A stretch of 64,000 bases of DNA, taken from assembly GCA_012295275.1 (NCBI GenBank), contig CM022672.1, positions 14,947,125 through 15,011,124 on the forward strand, given 5' to 3'. The stretch comes from Chrysomallon squamiferum. Its lineage: Eukaryota; Mollusca; Gastropoda; Neomphalida; Peltospiridae. Below are positions 58,930 to 64,000 of the stretch, piece after piece. Within the stretch, counting starts at the first letter, position 1. Each line of letters starts with the position of its first letter. The notes below the pieces were generated by a model. That model saw nothing but the letters and a program-made list of their open reading frames with translations. It was not told where the DNA came from and did no database searches. The position numbers and the translations under genes were made by a program.

Positions 58930-59040
58930 TGTATATCTACGTAAGTATGTGTATACGTCTGGGTATAATTTGATTTTATCTTTAAAGAGAAAAGATAACG
59001 TATAATTAAGGTGCCTGTATGAATTACTAAATAACATTTT

Positions 59041-59600
59041 AATCATAATAAGCATCAGTACTTTTATTAGAATTAGAATTAATATTAGTATTATTAATAA
59101 TATTGGTAACAGTCGGATCAGTAGCAGTAGTAGAGGTAGTAGTAGTCACAGTAGTAGCTGTTCTTTTATGACACTAATGACTGTTATTAATAATACTGGC
59201 AATGATTTAATAGTTGTAATTAAACAACATTATTTTTTTAATACTGATAACAGTTATATGTGTATAATAGTAACAGTTAAACTTGTAGTAATAGTAGAAA
59301 CAATAGCAATAACAATAGTAATAATAATAATAACAATAGCAGTAGTGGTAGTACTATTAGTAGTAACAGTAGCAGTAATAGTAGCAATGGTAGTATTAAT
59401 AACAGTAAAACTAGTAATAGCAGCAGAAGTAAAAAGTAATAGTAGTAGCAGTAGTAATAGTATTGGTAGTGATAGTGGTAATAGTAGTAATAGTAATAGA
59501 AATTACAGCTGTAGCAACAGTAATAGTGATAGTAGCAGGGGTAGAGTGGGAGTAATAGTTGTAGTAGCAGTAGTAGTAGCAGCTGCAAATGTAAAGATGT
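59041..59600. repeat. Second long degenerate (AGT)n/(AAT)n tract
   Basis: About 560 bp of AGT, AAT and CAG triplets, like the tract at 54040-54725. Ser- and Val-rich frames through it are artefacts. Confidence 0.85.
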
Positions 59601-60039
59601 AGTAATAACTGTAACGAGTACACACAGACAGACGTCGGACTTACGGAACGGTTTACAGCAGATGATAAAGGTGCGCAAAATAACCACGCGAATATTACGA
59701 TAGCAGCGTCAACATTTGTGATTGTAATGGCGGATAAGCGCGTGCAACAGATGTGAGACACTTTAACAGGTGAGAGAGATTTCACGACTGCTTGCAGTAA
59801 TAGATACTTCAGCATAGATGTTATACCTGGGCACGTTATGAAATAACAGTATTAATTAAATATAAAAATGGAACAAAGGAAAGAAAAGAGACGAAAATTT
59901 AAAAAGTTGTATTTGAAAATAATACAAACGATTTAATTAATAGCCAGGTAAAATAACTGCAGTAAAAGAACAATAGCAAAAAAAAAAAAAAAAAAATGAT
60001 AATAATAATAATAAGAAGAAGATTAAGAAAATAAAGAAA

Positions 60040-60157
<118 letters not shown>

Positions 60158-60589
60158 CACCAAAAATAAATTAAATAAAATAAAATAAATAAAATAAAAT
60201 AAATATATATGAAATAAATTTAGAACTATGAAATATACACATTATGAGATGTAAAACAAGAACAAAAGAAATTTAAATACTGAATAATTTCTTGATACAC
60301 AATTTAAAAGCGCACAACTAGTGCGAAAAAACAATTACACCGATTCATACACTTAGTTACGCTTTGTCGCATTTTAATAGAGGACTGGTACTAATTAATC
60401 GATTTTAAGGACATTCACCAAGCATTTATTTGGTTGGTTTAATTTTTTCTTTATTATTATTTTTATATATATATTTTTTTTTTTTGAAATTATCACTATT
60501 GCTGTTATAAAAGGTGTTCTAGTTTTTTTTGTTTTCATTAAATTAATTTAATTTCTTTTTGTTTTCGCATATTTTAAATCCTAAACAAA

Positions 60590-61050
60590 ACTGCGGCTTT
60601 TAATGAGCTAACCAGCTGTGGAAAATGTCCCGTTTATCTTACATTACATACGCAGTCCTTGTTTATTGTCCCACGGAATAGATTAAAACAGTCATCGCTT
60701 AATTTGCTTAATTTCGTTTTATTTTATTTTTATTTTTTTTTTTTTTTTTTTGTTCTGTTCGACAGATGATGGGACAACAGCCCTTGCAGGATAAACGAGC
60801 AGAGCATCCCTAAATGTCTGCTGGTGCATGACAGACGGGCTTGGACCGACCAGCTGTGACCAAATGAACTAGTTGCGCAAAAACACCCATACCCGATCAA
60901 TATTAAATTTTCTTTACTACCGTTCGGATATGTCGTTTAGTTAAAACTAGCGGTTGATCTGCAGCTTGTACTGCAATTTAGTCGAGGTATTTCACAGTTA
61001 GATAATGAATGCAGAATAAGGTGCTAATGTTAGTTATCTCGAATGGGGAT
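60590..61050. promoter_or_regulatory. Motif-dense intergenic island
   Basis: Less AT-rich sequence in two parts around a T-run. The first has CAGCTG E-boxes, a FOX/SOX-like TTGTTTATTGT (60659-60669) and two TTAATTTGC/TTAATTTCG homeodomain-like sites. The second has GACAGATGATGGGACAACAG and another CAGCTG. No ORF. Candidate regulatory DNA. Confidence 0.4.
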
Positions 61051-61537
61051 GTGGTCTGTGTACAGATATAAAGCATCACTATATCCTATTTTAATAGCTG
61101 CTTTGCTGGCACACATACACGAATACATTCCTACATGTATGTATACCTTCATAAATAACTGCATGCATACATACGTTCGTACATACATAGATAACTGCAT
61201 GCATATATATGTACGTAAAAGAACGCAAGCACAGCCGTATACATATATCTACAGTTGTGTTAGTAAGTGAACAAAATATTCAGCGACCACAGAGAGGAAA
61301 GTTAAACAAGAGTCAAGAGAAAGAAAAAAGACAATATATTTAAGACACTCATAAAATGAACGACAAAGAGAAGTGAAATCTCATATTGTATACTGTCGAA
61401 TAAATAAATAAATAAATAAGCAGTGTTGGTACAGATAAAAAAAAAAAAAAATGGTTACATGCATACAGGCCTGCGTATGAGTCAGCAAATGCAATACAGT
61501 GGGGGTGGGTAAGTCTACCAGTACTGCAACCATTAAG

Positions 61538-61600
61538 TAAAATAATAATAATAATAATAATAATAATAATTATAGTTATGATGATGATGATGATGATAAT
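61538..61600. repeat. (AAT)n and (ATG)n microsatellites
   Basis: AAT run followed by a short (ATG)n. Confidence 0.9.
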
Positions 61601-61734
61601 AATAATACTCATATTCATAATTTTAATGATCATCACTTTAGTGATAAATAAAAATGAACAATGGATGATTCACAACATTAATTTATTTAAATTACAGAAT
61701 AATTAATTAGTTGTCAAAATCAGGACGTGTGACT

Positions 61735-61834
<100 letters not shown>

Positions 61835-61959
61835 TTCCCACTATAACCAGTCTAAAACAACACAGATATTCCTAATGTAATATCATGGTAAAAGCTCTGT
61901 GAAAAGGCCTACACAGAAATTAAAACAAAAAAGTTGAATAATGGATCGCAACAGCTTGT

Positions 61960-62160
61960 ATTCATGACCCGCGTCTCCCGAGTTCGGATGACAGTCACCC
62001 CCGGCACGTGACCGGCACGCGACTAAAATACAATACAGAGGCGCGAGGCATTTTAATTGGCTGTTACTACCTTATTTATTGTTCAGAACAAAGGCCTCGA
62101 GAGATTCAGTAGTCATTATTACATCAAAACAAAGCGACTGTATTTGGCGGGATCAGTATA
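61960..62160. promoter_or_regulatory. Regulatory-like island: E-box, paired SOX, E2F motifs
   Basis: CpG-containing island with CACGTGAC near 62006, a head-to-head SOX arrangement ATTGTT-CAG-AACAAAG (62078-62093) and a consensus E2F site TTTGGCGGGA (62143-62152). It is flanked by GA and CT microsatellites. Likely promoter or enhancer of a gene to the right, by motif content only. Confidence 0.5.
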
Positions 62161-62213
62161 AAAATATCTCAACTGAAAAAATATTCATGTAATATTTTAA
62201 GTATTACTGGAGA

Positions 62214-62216
<3 letters not shown>

Positions 62217-62258
<42 letters not shown>

Positions 62259-62280
62259 CTTATGCCAATTCAGATATGCC

Positions 62281-62324
<44 letters not shown>
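62217..62324. repeat. (CT)n and (TA)n microsatellites
   Basis: CT run at 62217-62257 and TA run at 62282-62324. Confidence 0.95.
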
Positions 62325-62330
<6 letters not shown>

Positions 62331-62509
62331 ATTAAACAAACAAAACGTCGGTTAAAAATATAAATAAATACACATTTAAATAGCTAAACAAATAAATAAA
62401 TAAATAACCATAAATAAAAATAACACACACACACACGCACACTTTTTTTTTTTTTTTTTTTTTCTTTACGGGTTTATTTTATCAAGTACCCTAACTTTCA
62501 ATTAAACGA

Positions 62510-62830
62510 CGAAACATTCAGAGGACCGCCTGCTGGCAGTCCAACAGCTATCGCCAACATTTATTGAATACTAAATAACAATTATTATCTGTCTAAACAT
62601 CCCTCTATTACACCGGGTCGTCTTCACAAAAGGCCAACAAAACCCACCCATACCGCGGCTTGCAGAGGCAGCCACGTGCGGTACTGAAATCGATAGAATG
62701 AATCACCTGACTTTTAAACAGCTGTGGCGACCAATCGAAGTGCCGTGCAACAGGTTCCGAATATAAACGAAGGTGCAGTTTCGATTCGTTTTCCAAACGG
62801 ATTAAAACGAACAAAACGTGTATAATCGGG
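62510..62830 (+). promoter_or_regulatory. Possible core promoter (E-boxes, CCAAT, TATA)
   Basis: A CpG-containing island with CCACGTGC, CACCTG and CAGCTG E-boxes, a CCAAT box at 62731-62735 and TATAAA at 62762-62767, spaced as in a plus-strand core promoter with a start near 62792. No convincing coding exon follows before 64000, so it is a hypothesis only. Downstream 63000-63680 is AT-rich and empty. Confidence 0.35.
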
Positions 62831-63689
62831 AAAGCGTTTTTCCGTTACGACTCTTCCAAGCGTGTTTTGTAACAGACAGCTGTATAGAATTGGTATCCCA
62901 TCTCAGCAAATACAGTTTATATTACACCCACAAATTAAGTATAAAATCGATGGGAAATATATATATATCTAGCTACGTACACTTTATTTCTACAGTTGTA
63001 CTATTTAAATATTTGTAAGTTTTTCTGTAATCGGTAACTGATATATTTCTATAAGCATTATCACAAAATGAAATAAAATAAAATAAAATAAATGTGTGAA
63101 TGATATATAAATAAATGGCTAAATAAATAAATGAATAACGAATGAAAAACAAATACCTTTTTTACTTATATTTAGCAAATGAAACATTGAAATATATGAA
63201 ATAACTAGCGTCATAATTATATAAATGTATATCAAATATATTTATGAATTTATTTCAACTATTTATTTTAATTACTTATTTTTAAAGACTGAAATTAAAT
63301 TATATTAAATAAGTAAGTAATGAAGTAAAAAAAAAGGTATATAAAATCATAATAAACGTAATAGTAATTTGACATAGGAAAACTATTGTGATTTTTAGTG
63401 AATATTTTGTCTCTGCAGAAAGGGTTTATGTTGGAATCTATTTTCTCGGATTAGTCAAAATAAATAAATTAATTTTTAAAAAATTCGTTAATGAAAATCA
63501 ACAGTTGATATAAATGGAAACTAATTTTCAGAACTGAAACGATGTATTTTACACAACTGAAAATGAAAGCAAATTAAATATAAAACCATGCTTAAAAAAA
63601 ACAATAGTGATTTAAAATTAAGACAAAAAAAAAACAAAAAAAAACAGAAAAATAAATAAATAAATGAAAAACTCACTGGTAAAAATGTG

Positions 63690-64000
63690 CACATCAAAGC
63701 GACGGGAGCAATACGAACAAAATAATAAGCAAGCAGACGACAGTTGACAGAAATGAAATCTACACATTCTTGACTTCATCACAGCTGCAAGATTGATCTA
63801 TTCGTGGCTGGCTAAATGACCAGTGCAGGCTGCGGTAAGACTCGTCGTGGAAAACAAACAGCGAGACATTTGTTCTCATCTCGCTTTAACGCTGGCGTGA
63901 CAATCCGTCCCATACTTCAGTTCTAGCGTAATTCTTTCTTTCTCTCTCTCCGACAATCACTACCGTCGTTTAGCCGACCCGACCTGCGCCAGGAGAAGAC
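63690..64000. other. CpG-rich window end, possible 5' UTR or promoter
   Basis: The last 300 bases are much less AT-rich than the preceding 700 and contain many CpGs, CAGCTG and a pyrimidine tract near 63933-63950, ending in GACCTGCGCCAGG. No start codon with a convincing frame is seen. It may be the start of the next gene on either strand. Confidence 0.35.

Noticed and set aside
59168-59815. Three overlapping frames of about 135-144 codons
   Set aside because: Triplet-repeat artefact; no codon pattern or homology.
62608-62814. 68-codon minus-strand frame
   Set aside because: It lies in a motif-rich promoter-like island, and the protein has no recognisable feature; openness is explained by lower AT content.

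Overview
This is eukaryotic genomic DNA, strongly AT-rich and loaded with microsatellites. It holds two intron-rich, divergently transcribed animal housekeeping genes and a long gene-free flank. Both genes have introns with GT-AG ends and well conserved exons. Repeat-rich AT DNA, short-to-medium introns and invertebrate-like protein divergence suggest a lophotrochozoan, most likely a mollusc. The species assignment is inference.

Layout. Positions 88-21424 (minus strand) carry DCTN1, the p150Glued subunit of dynactin. I assembled 27 coding exons in continuous frame, about 1,038 residues from the initiator through the CAP-Gly domain, the basic Ser/Pro/Thr region, coiled coil 1 and the intercoil domain into coiled coil 2. 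The remaining C-terminus lies left of the window. Positions 21425-22396 are a compact divergent promoter interval with CRE-like and ETS-type motifs. Positions 22397-39713 (plus strand) carry a complete VPS51 in 20 coding exons, predicted at 787 residues and ending in the conserved ICERG tail. A poly(A) signal follows at 40030. From about 40 kb to 64 kb I find no intact gene. That stretch has AT-rich DNA, microsatellites, a 653-bp pogo/Tigger-like nonautonomous element, hairpin elements, two possible decayed immunoglobulin V-set fragments, and islands of less AT-rich sequence with dense transcription-factor motifs (RFX X-box, paired SOX sites, E2F, E-boxes, CCAAT/TATA). These islands look like regulatory DNA of a gene beyond the right edge.

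The two gene products act in related trafficking steps. DCTN1 is the microtubule- and dynein-binding arm of dynactin. VPS51 is a shared subunit of the GARP and EARP tethering complexes, which receive endosome-derived carriers. Shared regulation from the divergent promoter is plausible but unproven.

The most unusual observation is that at least four introns in the two genes contain tandem arrays whose unit is the 3' splice-acceptor region of the adjoining exon, in three cases including the first bases of that exon: DCTN1 exons 10 and 17, VPS51 exons 19 and 20. In VPS51 the last exon is preceded by two decayed copies of itself, one with an intact acceptor and an alternative C-terminus. This suggests recurrent local tandem duplication seeded at acceptor sites.
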